Positions 18,565 through 28,341 of a stretch of 64,000 bases of DNA are shown here, piece after piece. Location of the stretch: assembly GCA_963841205.1 (NCBI GenBank), contig CAWJCH010000014.1, positions 248,001-312,000 of the forward strand. The letters are read 5' to 3'. This DNA is from CAWAWP01 sp963841205 (GTDB lineage Bacteria > Chloroflexota > Ktedonobacteria > Ktedonobacterales > JADMIN01). The notes under the pieces were generated by a model, which was given only the letters and a program-made list of their open reading frames with translations, was not told where the DNA came from and did not search any database. Every line of letters begins with the position of its first letter. Position 1 is the stretch's first letter. Both the position numbers and the translations under genes were made by a program.

Positions 18565-18586
18565 GGCTTTCGTCAGACAGACCCTA

Positions 18587-18728
18587 GTACTGCAGCGACA
18601 CTTAGTCGTAGGTCGGTTGCCATGAGGCCGGGAACTACGTGGCACGGATGGCTTCGGTAGTGCACGTATCTCGCTTGCTGCCAATCGTGATTTCATGGGC
18701 CTTCTCACTATAAGTGTCACTGTAGTAC
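18587..18728. mobile_element. 142-bp MITE with TA duplication
   Basis: The left end GTACTGCAGCGACACTTA (18587) and the complement of the right end, GTACTACAGTGACACTTA (ending 18728), are inverted repeats with 16 of 18 bases shared. TA flanks both sides (18585-18586 and 18729-18730). The interior has no credible ORF. Size, ends and TA target fit a non-autonomous IS630/Tc1-type miniature element. No full-length parent with these ends is in the window. Confidence 0.75.
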
Positions 18729-18926
18729 TAGCGCCAGTATGCCCGTGACGTCCAGCACCCGCCAGCAGGAATCCGCGCAATCGCTCGCAAGAACGCTCGC
18801 AAGAACGCCCCGACGCCCCTTCTCGCCTATCGATGCGTCTGTGTGCCCATGTCTCACCGCCCCACAACCGCGCGGGTCCACCGCGACAATCGTGCAGCCT
18901 CCGCGCCTAACGGCAGAGCTGCTTCA

Positions 18927-18985
18927 GACTTCTTGGGACTTGGGCTGCCACGCAACAACAAGCACCGAGCCGAACTTGGTATCAT
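18927..18985 (+). repeat. 59-bp dispersed box, copy 1, abutting IS701 copy A
   Basis: Starts GACTTCTTGGGACTT and ends GGTATCAT. The last five bases are the target-site duplication of the adjacent IS701 element. It matches, at constant length, the boxes at 20446, 52849 (minus) and 54381. Confidence 0.5.
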
Positions 18986-20396
18986 CCCTGATCTGTCAAA
19001 GTGGGAGGAGCGGGTGGTAGGTGTTCATGAGGGCACACAGGTCGGCAAGCCCGGCGGAGAGGTGCGGCAAGGGGTGGATGCGCAGCCAGGGGAGCAAGAG
19101 GCAGGCGTAGACGTAGGGCTGGAGGAAGACCCGCAGGTTGGTGAGGCGGTGCTTCCAGCTGGCATCCTCGGACCAGCCCGGATGCCGACGCGCCTCGTCA
19201 GCTAGCGGTGCGCCGGCGGCCGGGACAGCAGGAGCTAGCGCATCGGCGCTGCCAGCCGGGGCTGGAGCCGGGGCTGCGGCCAACGCTGGCGCTTGCAGGC
19301 TCACCAGCAGATAGGCGCCCATGACCAGTTCCCACCAGCGCTCGATGCTCTGTGCGTCGGTCAGGCGGTCATCGGCCCACCCGAGTTCGTCCTTGACGTG
19401 TTGGAAGCCGTATTCGATCCAGGTGCGCAGCCCAAAGGTGTTGCCGACCGTCTCTTCAATTTTGCCCGGCAGATTGGTCATGAGGTGCCAGGTCGTCTCC
19501 GGCGGCAAGTGGACAGGATCGGTGGTGAGGACGAAGTAGCGCGTGGGGGTGCGCTTGCCGAAGACGAACTCGCACCGGTAGCGTCGCTCGCTCGTCCCGA
19601 GGGCGTTGACGCGGTCGAAGGGACGCCACCGCGTTTGCCGCACCCGCTCGCCGGGAAACGTCCAGACGATGTGGTTGGAGCGGATGGCCACCACATACTG
19701 CAGCCCCAAGCGATGCAAGGCCGAGATGAAGTCATAGCTCTCGCCATACCGGCTGTCGGCGAGCACCACGCTGAAGTGAAAGCCCTGTGCCGCCAGCTCC
19801 TGGATCAACTCGACGGCCAACTGCGGCTTGCTCTTGTAGACGTCGCCCGGCTTGAGGCGCCGCTGGGGCTTGTCGATCCGGCAGGCAAGGGGGAAGGTGA
19901 CGGTGTCGAGGACGCCATAGGCGTTGACCGAGACGACGCCGTTGGCCAGCGTATGCACGTTGCCGATGTAGTGGTGGGCGGCGTAGTCCGTCGTCTTGCC
20001 TTTCTTGCGATCGCCGGTCTCGTCGAGACAGAGGATGAAGGGGCGCTCCCGCAGGGCCTGGCGGGTCAACTCCAACCGGACCGCGCGCAGGGCCTCCACC
20101 GACCAGTCAGCCTCAGCCAGGAAATGGTGGAACGCCTGCGGGTCGGATTTCGTCGCCTGGGCCAGGCGCGGCAGGGACTTGCGTTTGGTCTCGGCGACCA
20201 AGCCCAGCTCGAGGCGGGTGAACTGCTCGAACTGCCGGACATTGGGGAACACCGACCGATAGTGAGCGCAGTAGTCATCGATGAAGGCGACGGTCGGGGC
20301 GGGATCGCGGGCCTTGGTCATTGCGCTGGCTCCTTCCTCCGAGGCGAAGTCTTCAGCGTTCCCCGCAGCTTCCATGCCCACAGTGACAGATCAGGG
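18986..20396 (-). mobile_element. IS701-family element, copy A
   Basis: 1411 bp bounded by inverted ends that begin CCCTGATCTGTCA and continue into GTGGG. Flanked on both sides by ATCAT (18981-18985 and 20397-20401), a 5-bp duplication. Its transposase protein is identical to that of copy B at 52956-54366, which lies in the opposite orientation. The two therefore form a pair of inverted repeats about 32.6 kb apart. Confidence 0.92.
18996..20321 (-). CDS. IS701-family transposase, copy A
   Basis: A 441-residue DDE transposase. ATG 20321 is chosen because AAGGAG lies 8 bases upstream; GTG 20381 and ATG 20375 are also in frame but lack a good site. Catalytic region: ILCLDETGDRKKGKTTDY (first Asp), VVLADSRYGESYDF (second Asp) and IEYGFQHVKDELGWADDRL (Glu), followed by the RWWELVMGAYLLVSL segment typical of this family. 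An Ala/Pro-rich linker (about residues 351-383) precedes the C-terminal helices. The protein is identical to copy B. Confidence 0.93.
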   Translation of the reverse strand: MTKARDPAPTVAFIDDYCAHYRSVFPNVRQFEQFTRLELGLVAETKRKSLPRLAQATKSDPQAFHHFLAEADWSVEALRAVRLELTRQALRERPFILCLDETGDRKKGKTTDYAAHHYIGNVHTLANGVVSVNAYGVLDTVTFPLACRIDKPQRRLKPGDVYKSKPQLAVELIQELAAQGFHFSVVLADSRYGESYDFISALHRLGLQYVVAIRSNHIVWTFPGERVRQTRWRPFDRVNALGTSERRYRCEFVFGKRTPTRYFVLTTDPVHLPPETTWHLMTNLPGKIEETVGNTFGLRTWIEYGFQHVKDELGWADDRLTDAQSIERWWELVMGAYLLVSLQAPALAAAPAPAPAGSADALAPAVPAAGAPLADEARRHPGWSEDASWKHRLTNLRVFLQPYVYACLLLPWLRIHPLPHLSAGLADLCALMNTYHPLLPL

Positions 20397-20445
20397 ATCA
20401 TATCAACTTCGCCTGGGCAATCATTGATTATGTTGGCCGAGCCCC

Positions 20446-20504
20446 GAATTCATGGGACTTTGCCAAATCGCAAAGTATTACGACCGAAGCGGATTCCGTA
20501 TCAC
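20446..20504 (+). repeat. 59-bp dispersed box, copy 2
   Basis: Starts GAATTCATGGGACTT and ends GGATTCCGTATCAC. It lies 49 bases from the transposase-upstream end of IS701 copy A. Box copy 3 has the same relation to copy B (48 bases), and the intervening bases are also similar. Confidence 0.55.
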
Positions 20505-20680
20505 ACGAGGCGTCGAATGGAGTTGAGCGCTTCATTCGACGCGCACAGTTTTCTCGCTTTTAGTTACCTGTGACTGCCGCGTTCCGGAGCTCACGACAGG
20601 CGTTCAAGTACCAAGGGAGGAACCATCCAAAGACCCGTCAGACTACCGACGAACGCTATTCTTCCTCAGTCTGATTGGCG

Positions 20681-20723
20681 GCGCTTGCAGCGGCAGGATA
20701 AGGCGCGTGGCCGCTGCAAGCGC
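20681..20723. other. Perfect 14-bp stem hairpin
   Basis: GCGCTTGCAGCGGC pairs with GCCGCTGCAAGCGC across a 15-base loop. No T-run follows. It lies about 430 bases upstream of gltB in a gene-free stretch. Function unknown; it could be a relic of a palindromic repeat. Confidence 0.5.
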
Positions 20724-20921
20724 TCTGACGACCATGGTAAGTGCAACCTAATACTCATTTTTGGAACAGAGGTGGCTCAAATCGGTTATCTCACTTGAGT
20801 CATCATCCTCGGAATTGCTCCAAGCTCATAGCTCGTTTGAAGCAATGTCAGCAACGAATTGACATTCACTTGTATAAGGAGTAATGTCTCGCTACGTTAG
20901 AAAGAAATAGCGTGGCATCGC

Positions 20922-21031
20922 CCCACTTCTAGAGCTTCCGGGCAGCGTGGGACCCCTAGAAGTGATGTGATCGTGGGCATCGTAGCCCCTCGTGCAATGG
21001 CCGCTCTGCGGCACGCGCGGGGGGCATTTTG
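20922..21031 (+). promoter_or_regulatory. Possible structured leader of gltB
   Basis: CACTTCTAG at 20922 can pair with CTAGAAGTG at about 20955. Further on, GCCCCTCGTGC can pair with GCACGCGCGGGG, followed by CATTTTG, an attenuator-like arrangement about 130 bases before the gltB start. No known riboswitch or T-box consensus is met in full. Seen by eye only. Confidence 0.3.
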
Positions 21032-21157
21032 TATCACTGCCAGCAAATAACGTCCATCGTGGTCGATGGCACGTGGCGGAAGCGCGACGAGGCAGTCGCC
21101 CCTGGCCGACGAATCGAGGGTCGTTCCCTCAGTGATTCGATGCCTTGGGAGGTGTCT

Positions 21158-24100
21158 ATGCGCCACGTGTGGGATTGCGCTCCCCATCAACAACGCAGGT
21201 CTCCTCGCGATGAGCGGCTCCCCGAATGTGCGCGTAACGCGCCCAGCAACAAAGGACGCGTCGTTGATCCGGCGTATCCATTGTACGATTCTGCCTTCGA
21301 GCATGATAACTGCGGAACTGGGTTCGTGGTGGACGTGTCCGGGAAACCATCGCATCTCGTCGTAGAGCGTGCGCTGGAGGCGTTAGCGAATCTCGCACAT
21401 CGCGGCGCTATGGACGCCGACACCGGAACGAGCGATGGCGCAGGTCTACTCACGCAGGTACCTGTGGCCCTCTTACATGCCTGGCTACGCTCTCGCAAGA
21501 TTGAAATCCCAGCGCAAGGCAAGCTAGGCGTGGGTATGGTCTTCCTTCCGCAGCGGGCAGCAGACGCCGAGCGTGGTAGACATGAGGCTAATGAGGTCCT
21601 GGCTCGGCGCGGCATGCTTGTACTCGGATGGCGCAAGGTACCATTGGACGCGCAGGCACTTGGGCGGTCGGCACGTCGCTCGCTGCCGCGTATCGAGCAG
21701 GTGCTAGCCCGCATCCCCGATGACATGCTACCTGCAGAAGCCGAGCGCCAGTTGTACCTTGCACGCAAGGAGACTGAGCGGCGCTGCACCGAGCAAGGTG
21801 TCGCTGGACTGTACACCGCGTCGATGTCTGCACGCACTATAGTCTACAAAGGGCTGGTGTCAGCAGGCAATCTACCCATGTTGTATCCCGATCTCCAGCA
21901 GACCGAGTACGAGAGTGCGCTAGCGATCTTCCACCAGCGCTACAGCACCAATACGTTCCCAAGTTGGCCGCTTGCACAGCCTATGCGGTTGTTGGCACAC
22001 AACGGTGAGATCAACACCATCCGCGGGAATCGAAGCTGGATGCGGGCGCACGAAGCTGACCTTAAGGTTACCTGGCAGGCGGATGCCGAGTGGCTGAGTC
22101 CGATTATTGAGCCGGGTGGCAGCGACTCCGCCAGCCTGGACAACGCGCTCGACCTGTTAGTGCATTCCGGTCGCGAACTTCCCAATGCGCTGGCGCTGCT
22201 CGTGCCCGAAGCTTGGGAGGGTAACGACGATCTCGCGTCTGCCATACGCGACTTCTTCCGCGTTCGCGCGCCGCTGATGGGGCCGTGGGACGGCCCGGCA
22301 GCGTTGATCTTCAGCGATGGGCGCTATGTTGGGGCGATGCTCGACCGCAATGGCCTTCGCCCGATGCGCTATGTGCTAACGGATGACGGGACGCTTGTGG
22401 TCGCCTCTGAGGCGGGCGTGGTCGATCTGCTACCATCGAGCATCATCGAGAAGGGACGACTCGGGCCAGGACACATGCTGGTCGTGGATACATTAGCGGG
22501 CAGACTTTGGCGCAACACTGATCTCAAGGCCATGCTTGCCGCGCAGCACCCCTACGGCATGTGGAGCGAACAGCGCATCATCTCGGGTGCTACGGATAAC
22601 ATTGATCAGGCCCGCTCTGCGAGCATGCAGCATGACAGCGACGACGCGCTTGCGCGACACCCGGATGACCTACCCGCTCTACAGACGCTCTTCGGGTATA
22701 GCCATGAGGACGTGGAGTTGATCCTGCGTCCGATGCTAACTGAGCGCGCGGAGGCGATCTGGAGCATGGGCGACGATACGCCGCTCGCGGTGTTGGCGCG
22801 CCACCGGCGCCCGTTGGCCGCGTACTTCCGCCAGCGCTTCGCGCAGGTGACGAACCCTCCGATTGATCCGTTGCGCGAGCGGCTTGTTATGTCGTTGAGC
22901 ACCTATTTGGGTGCGCGTAGCTCCTGCCTGACCGATGCCGAGCCTGTAAGTCCATTGATTGAGCTGAGCTCGCCCATACTGGACGGTGAACAGTTGCGCG
23001 TCGTGCTCGCAACGGCAGCACGTCACGGCATCAAAGACGTCGCGCTCTCGACCACATATTCAGTGAACCCGCCAGAAGTCGGGGAGAATGTTGATGCGCC
23101 AGAGCAAAGCATGCGCGACGCACTGGACTCGTTGGGGCAGCGCGCGGTCGGTGTCGTCGCAGGTGGGGTCAGCCTACTCGTCTTGAGCGATAGGAACCTG
23201 CGCGAACACGAGATACCGTTGCCGCAACCGCTCGCCATCGCAGCTGTACATGAGGCATTGCTGGCTGCCGGTCTACGGTTGCGCACTGGAATGGTGGTAG
23301 AGACGGGCGCGGCCTGGGACGTTCACTCGGTGGCGCTGCTGTTGGGGTATGGCGCAAATGCGGTACTTCCCTATTTAGCATTACAATCCGCGTCCGCGAT
23401 TGCCGGGACGCGCGGCGCGGAGACGCTGCGTGCGGAGCAGGCCGCCGAGAACTATCAGCATGCGCTGGAGAAGGGGCTGTGCAAGGTACTCTCGCGCATG
23501 GGCCTCTCCACGCTGGAGAGCTATATTGGCGGCCAACAGTTTGAGTGCATCGGTGTGGACGAGGAACTCGTCGCACGCTACTTTCCTGGCACACCGACCT
23601 CGCTTGGTGGACTCTCGCTCGCAGCGCTCGCGGAACAGGTACGAGCACAGGCGGCAGAATCGGCAGTACTGACTTTGGCCGCGCGCGAGGCATGTGCTGC
23701 CACATCAGACGCGACACCCGGTTCGCCGTCGCTTACACGCATGCGCCTGAAAGATCGAGGCCTCGTGCGCTTCCGTAAGGACGGCGAGTATCACGCGGCC
23801 AACCCACATGTGGTGAATGCTCTCCAGCGCGCCGCAGAGACGGGTGCATCTGAGGATTACGCTGCCTACACCTCCTTGGTCGCTGCGCGACAGGCTACCG
23901 CGATTCGCGACCTGTTGACTTTCAAGAGGCGACATCCTATTGCGCTCGAACAGGTCGAGCCGGTCGAGTCGATTGTGGCGCGGTTCATCACCAGTGCGAT
24001 GTCGCTTGGCTCGCTCAGCCCAGAAGCGCATCTGACACTGACGCTCGGCGCGAATATGATCGGCGCACGCAGCAATACTGGCGAGGGCGGCGAAGACCCT

Positions 24101-25827
24101 GATTGGCGGCACGCCCAGCGCAATGGCGTCAAGATGAGTAGCCGCGTCAAGCAGGTAGCCTCTGGCCGCTTCGGCGTCACTACAGACTATCTAGTGCAGG
24201 CCGAGGAGCTTGAGATCAAGATGGCTCAAGGCTCGAAACCGGGTGAGGGCGGCCAGATTCCATCGCGCAAGGTGACCGAACTCATTGCTCGGTTGCGCCA
24301 TACAACGCCCGGCACGCAGCTCATCTCCCCGCCGCCGCATCATGACATCTACAGCATCGAGGATCTTGCCCAACTCATCTACGATCTTAGGCAGGTCAAT
24401 CCGCGCGCGGCCGTCGGCGTGAAGCTCGTTGCCGAGCGCGGCGTTGGCACTATCGCGGCGGGCGTTGCCAAGGCACATGCGGACTACGTGCTTATCAGCG
24501 GGCACGACGGCGGCACGGGCGCCTCGCCGCTAGGCTCCATCAAGAACGTCGGCATTCCGTGGGAACTGGGCCTGGCAGAGGCGCAACAGGTGCTCCGTAT
24601 CAACCGGTTGCGGAGCCGTGTGCGCGTGCGGGTGGATGGCGGCCTCAAGAATGGACGCGACGTGGTGGTGGCCGCGTTGCTTGGCGCGGATGAATTCGGC
24701 TTCGGTACTGCAGCGTTGATCTCAATCGGCTGCGACATGGCGCGCCAGTGCCATCTAGATACCTGTCCAACAGGCATTGCCACACAGCGCGAAGACTTGC
24801 GTCGCCGCTTCACTGGCACGCCCGAGCAAGTAGCACACTATTTGTTAGTGCTGGCGGAAGAAGTGCGCAGAATTCTGGCAAAACTGGGCGTTCGCTCGTT
24901 GGATGAGGCGATTGTGGCCGCGCCGATTGGCTGGTAGTAGATGAGGGTCGATTACGATCGGTGGCATTCAGCGGCCTGACGCCTGCTCATCTCGCCCATT
25001 TACTCACGCCAGGGGAGCGCAAAACGCCACGCAAGGCTGGCCCCGATGCTCGCAGATATCGTCCTGCGGCGCTCGTGGATGCCTCCACGCGATTGCTGGC
25101 GGAGGCCGAGATTCCGCTGCGCGAGGCAGAGTTTGTGGTTGTTCAGCGGACAATCTCGAACCGCGATCGGGCGGTGGGTGCGTGGCTCGGCGGGGCAATC
25201 GCCGAGCGATGGGGCGACGCTGGGTTGCCAGCCGGAACCATAGAGTTCCGTTATACGGGAAGCGCCGGGCAGAGTTTTGGCGCGTTCGCGTTGCCAGGCA
25301 TGCGCCTGGTGTTGCACGGCGACGCCAATGACTATGTGGGCAAAGGAATGACTGGTGGCGAGATCGACATCGCCCCCCCTATCTGCAGTCGGCTTCGAGC
25401 CGCCGACCAGGTGATCCTTGGCAATACTGCACTCTATGGCGCGACTGGCGGACTGCTACTGGCGTGTGGCCGCGCGGGTGAGCGGTTCGCGGTACGCAAC
25501 AGCGGTGCTGTTGCCGTTGTGGAAGGGGTCGGTGACCACGGCTGTGAGTATATGACCGGTGGCGTGGTGCTCGTGCTCGGCCAGCTCGGGCGCAACTTCG
25601 CTGCCGGGATGTCCGGCGGCGTCGCCTACGTCATCGACAACGGGGCCAGCATCTTCCATCACCTAAACAACAATGACGATGTGGTGGCAGCTAGCCAGGT
25701 CGACGCCGAGGATGAGTGCGCCGCTTTGGCCGCGCTCATCACCCACCATCAGCGTGCCACGGGGAGCGAGCGCGCTGCCGAACTCCTGGCTGCCTGGAAA
25801 GGTACCGCGGCGCGTCGCAAGTCGTAG
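21158..25827 (+). pseudogene. gltB: Glutamate synthase large subunit, interrupted by one frameshift
   Basis: GltB makes glutamate from glutamine and 2-oxoglutarate. ATG 21158 is preferred since GGGAGGT precedes it. About 51 residues of propeptide lead to the catalytic Cys (HDNCGTGFVV) of the glutaminase domain. The FMN/synthase part is intact: GSKPGEGGQIPSRKV, SPPPHHDIYSIEDLAQ, GHDGGTGASPL and the 3Fe-4S cysteines in GCDMARQCHLDTCPTG. The frame stops at 24937 after DEAIVAAPIGW. Restoring one G near 24917 reads DEAIVGRADWL and runs on without a stop into the C-terminal GXGXG beta-helix domain (FTGSAGQSFGAF counterpart YTGSAGQSFGAF), ending at 25827. The total would be about 1550 residues, the normal length. 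No gltD is in the window. Confidence 0.88.
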
Positions 25828-25989
25828 CCGGACGCTCGATTCCAGCGATGAGGCGATTCGGGCGATGCGCTCCTGCCTAGAACAACCGAGAAAGGTTGCG
25901 AATATGCCAGTGTCGCGTCCCGTTGAGATGCATGGCATCGCGGCACCGATGTGAGTGGGGCGTCTTTTGGCACTCGGAGGGAATCGCCA

Positions 25990-26697
25990 GTGGCCGCTGG
26001 CGACGATCAGCGCTTCTGCGTCTCCTGCATCTGGCCGACTCCGTCTTGCCGGTCGGCGCGCTGGCGCACTCCTACGGGATTGAGACGCTGACGGCTGAGG
26101 GCATGCTCGCCGTGGAAGGGCTAGAGACCTTCTTGCAGCCCTACATGCAGGAGGTCGGCGGCCTGGAGGCGATCGCCTGCCGCCTCGCCTGCCGCCTCTC
26201 TGCGACGGGTGCCGCGCCGACCTTAGCGCGAGAGTGGCTCGTCCTCAACGAGCACTTGAGCGCGCTCAAGATGGCCCGCGAGAGCCGGGTGGCGAGCACT
26301 ACGCTAGGGCGAAGGCTGCTGCAACTGGCGCGTGATCTGGATGCGTCGTCAGTCATCGACATAGCAATATCGACCGCACACAGCGCCGGGGTGGAGGCAT
26401 TATTGCGCCGCTTTCGGCCTCGTCGCGGCAAGCCTGGGAATCACCGAGGACGACGCGATACTGGCGTACCTGCGGCAGATGCTCGGCAACATCGTCTCCT
26501 GCTGCCAGCGCCTGCTGCCGCTCGGCCAGAGCCTCGCCAGTCAGACGCTGTGGCGACTCTATCCCTCAATCATCGCCGCCGCCGACCGCAGCAAGATCGC
26601 CGATTTGTCACTGGAGCACCTGGCGCAATTCACACCTATACTGGACCTGGGTAGCATGCGGCACACGCGGTTATCCACGCGCCTCTTCATCAGCTAG
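25990..26697 (+). pseudogene. ureF: Urease accessory protein UreF, two opposing frameshifts
   Basis: UreF works with UreD and UreG to load nickel into urease. GTG 25990 follows GGAGGG and begins VAAGDDQ. One missing G near 26012 moves the reading to the next frame, where ALLRLLHLADSVLPVGALAHSYGIETL is plainly UreF. Near 26396 one extra G shifts it back to give HYCAAFGLVAASLGITEDDAILAYLRQMLGN through to the stop at 26697. With both corrected the protein is about 235 residues, a normal size. Conserved sequence on both sides of each break points to very recent mutation or consensus errors. First gene of the urease locus. Confidence 0.8.
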
Positions 26698-26745
26698 AAT
26701 AGCAGCGACACGCCTTTCACCTTCAATCTCCTCGGAAAGCGAGCT

Positions 26746-27666
26746 ATGCGCATTGGAACTGGAAGCGCTAGCGCCCCTGACGAACACGAAGCTCGCAACA
26801 GGCGAAAGGTCGACGGGCGTCTTCACCTGAGCTTTGAAACGCGGCCAGGGCTAGGAGCAGAGCAGCAGCGAACCATCTGCAACGTCCTTGAGCAGCGTCC
26901 GCCGCTGCAAATGGTGCGCGCGTTCACGCTTGACGATGGCGCGTCACTGGTACATCTGCACAACATCTCGGGCGGGATTCTGGGTGGCGATCACCTGGAA
27001 ACAACAATCGACGTCGGCCTGGACGCGCGCGTTCAACTGACCACCACAGGAGCCACCAGACTCTACCGCAGCCGCGAATTATCAGGCGTCGCGGACCAGA
27101 CGACCACCGTACGCGTAGCCACTGGCGGGCTATTGGAATACCTCCCCGACCCTATCATTCCCTTTGCTGGCGCGCGCTTTCGCCAGTCTACACGCATCAC
27201 CCTGGAGGAAGACGCCGGGCTCATCTGGTGGGAGACACTCGCGCCGGGACGGGTAGCGCATGGCGAAGTTTTCGCGTACCATATGCTGCAACTAGCGTTT
27301 GAGATCGCGGCGCAAGGGAAGCCGCTGGCGCTTGAGCGGTTCACGCTGGAGCCGCAAGAGCGACCACTGGGCGCGTTGGCGCGCCTGGGGCCATATCGCT
27401 ATCTGTGCAACCTGTACATCTGTCGCGTTGGCATGGAAGCTACCCACTGGTCCAACCTGGAAGAACAATTGGGCATGGTGGCCGACGCATTGTCGCGTCC
27501 GGGCGAGCGCATCTGGGGCGTAAGTCGTCTTGTCGCGCATGGTCTGGTCGTTCGCGCCCTGAGCCGAGATGGCAGAGATATCCCCACAGACCTGATCACC
27601 TTCTGGGATACCGCCAAACGGGCGCTTTATGGGCGAGCCGCCTCACCACCGCGCAAAGTCTATTGA
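26746..27666 (+). CDS. ureD: Urease accessory protein UreD (UreH)
   Basis: An intact 306-residue protein. Characteristic segments are GRLHLSFE near the N-terminus, LHNISGGILGGDHLETTIDVG (about residue 66), TTTGATRLYRS, GGLLEYLPDPIIPFAGARF and WWETLAPGRVAHGE. UreD forms the scaffold on the apo-urease trimer to which UreF and UreG bind for nickel insertion. The upstream gap to ureF is 48 bases, and the next gene ureA follows within 25 bases, so one operon is likely. The N-terminal 25 residues are less conserved and the start could be slightly downstream. Confidence 0.92.
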   Translation: MRIGTGSASAPDEHEARNRRKVDGRLHLSFETRPGLGAEQQRTICNVLEQRPPLQMVRAFTLDDGASLVHLHNISGGILGGDHLETTIDVGLDARVQLTTTGATRLYRSRELSGVADQTTTVRVATGGLLEYLPDPIIPFAGARFRQSTRITLEEDAGLIWWETLAPGRVAHGEVFAYHMLQLAFEIAAQGKPLALERFTLEPQERPLGALARLGPYRYLCNLYICRVGMEATHWSNLEEQLGMVADALSRPGERIWGVSRLVAHGLVVRALSRDGRDIPTDLITFWDTAKRALYGRAASPPRKVY

Positions 27667-27688
27667 CCCCATGTGGAGGTACGGTCCT

Positions 27689-27991
27689 ATGTATCTCACC
27701 CCGCGCGAACAGGAAAAACTCTTGATCGTCGTTGCGGCGGACCTTGCGCGCAAACGCCAGGCGCGTGGCCTGAAGCTCAATTACCCCGAAGCGGTCGCCG
27801 TCATCTCCGCCGAAATCATGGAGTCCGCACGCGACGGCAAGAGCGTGGCGGAGGTCATGACCTACGGCGCCACGATCCTCGGACGCGACGAGGTGATGGA
27901 TGGCGTCGCGGAGATGGTCTCGGAGGTCCAGGTGGAGGCGACCTTCCCCGACGGGACCAAGCTGGTGACGATCCACGATCCTATCCGCTAA
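27689..27991 (+). CDS. ureA: Urease gamma subunit
   Basis: A 100-residue protein. ATG 27689 is chosen because GGAGGT precedes it by about 8 bases and the family begins with MYLTPREQEKLLI. It is complete and canonical: KLNYPEAVAVISAEIMESARDGKSVAEVM, GATILGRDEVMDGV and the C-terminal TFPDGTKLVTIHDPI. It is the small structural subunit of the bacterial three-subunit urease. It is one of the few genes in this locus with no reading-frame damage. Confidence 0.95.
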   Translation: MYLTPREQEKLLIVVAADLARKRQARGLKLNYPEAVAVISAEIMESARDGKSVAEVMTYGATILGRDEVMDGVAEMVSEVQVEATFPDGTKLVTIHDPIR

Positions 27992-28007
27992 CGAGGGAGC
28001 ACGCCTC

Positions 28008-28330
28008 ATGCGCCCTGGAGAATACTTGCTGGACGACGCGGCCGGCGACATCGAAGCGAACGTCGGGCGGGCGACGACGACCGTGCGGGTGCGGCACACC
28101 GGAGATCGGCCCGTGCAGGTAGGCAGCCATTTTCACTTCTTCGAGGTCAACCCGGCCCTCGACTTCGACCGCGACGCGGCCTATGGCATGCGCCTCAACA
28201 TCCCGGCTGGCACGGCGGTGCGCTTCGAGCCGGGCGAGGAGAAGGATGTCGCGCTGGTCGCGTTCGCCGGCGCGCGCATCATGCTACGGGCATCACGGTC
28301 AAGGTGAATGGCCCGCTTACCACGGCTTGA
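28008..28330 (+). pseudogene. ureB: Urease beta subunit, C-terminus shifted
   Basis: ATG 28008 starts MRPGEYLLDDAAGDIEAN, followed by the conserved QVGSHFHFFEVNPALDFDR and GMRLNIPAGTAVRFEPGEEKDV. The family end should read GARxxYGHHG then KVNGPLT. In the sequence an extra C near 28282 shifts the frame, so the uninterrupted ORF ends wrongly at 28307 (RASRSR). The codons TAC GGG CAT CAC GGT occur one base later, and after a second extra base near 28302 the frame AAG GTG AAT GGC CCG ends at TGA 28330, just before the ureC ribosome site. Translated as is, it still gives a nearly full-length subunit of 99 residues. Confidence 0.82.
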
Positions 28331-28341
28331 AGGAGGATAGC

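Larger units (their letters stand above)
16657..18583 (+). mobile_element. IS5-superfamily (IS427-like) element with nucleotidyltransferase cargo
   Basis: The inverted ends begin GGTCTGTCTGACGAA at 16657 and on the complement of 18569-18583 (15 of 15 identical). CTAG flanks both sides (16653-16656 and 18584-18587), matching the YTAR-type target of IS5 relatives. The 1927-bp element holds a transposase (16721-17589) and then a complete unrelated gene (17713-18564) on the same strand, whose stop is 19 bases from the right end. The left CTAG is made from the last C of the neighbouring IS630 plus its TA duplication, so this insertion came second. Confidence 0.85.
20402..21157. other. Intergenic region upstream of gltB
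   Basis: About 750 bases with no credible gene. It contains the second 59-bp box, a 14-bp perfect hairpin and, near 20920-21031, two further GC-rich stems before the gltB start. These are listed separately where clear. Confidence 0.6.

Noticed and set aside
18397..18867. Minus-strand ORF of 156 codons
   Set aside because: Crosses the MITE and an IS end; no protein character.
19293..20573. Plus-strand ORF of 426 codons, repeated at 52806-54059 on the minus strand
   Set aside because: Antisense of the IS701 transposase; the duplication simply reflects the two IS copies.
20930..21030. Possible T-box (TGGGACC motif) before gltB
   Set aside because: Only a short motif fits. No Stem I or full antiterminator consensus is seen, and the discriminator base implied would not match a glutamate or glutamine tRNA.
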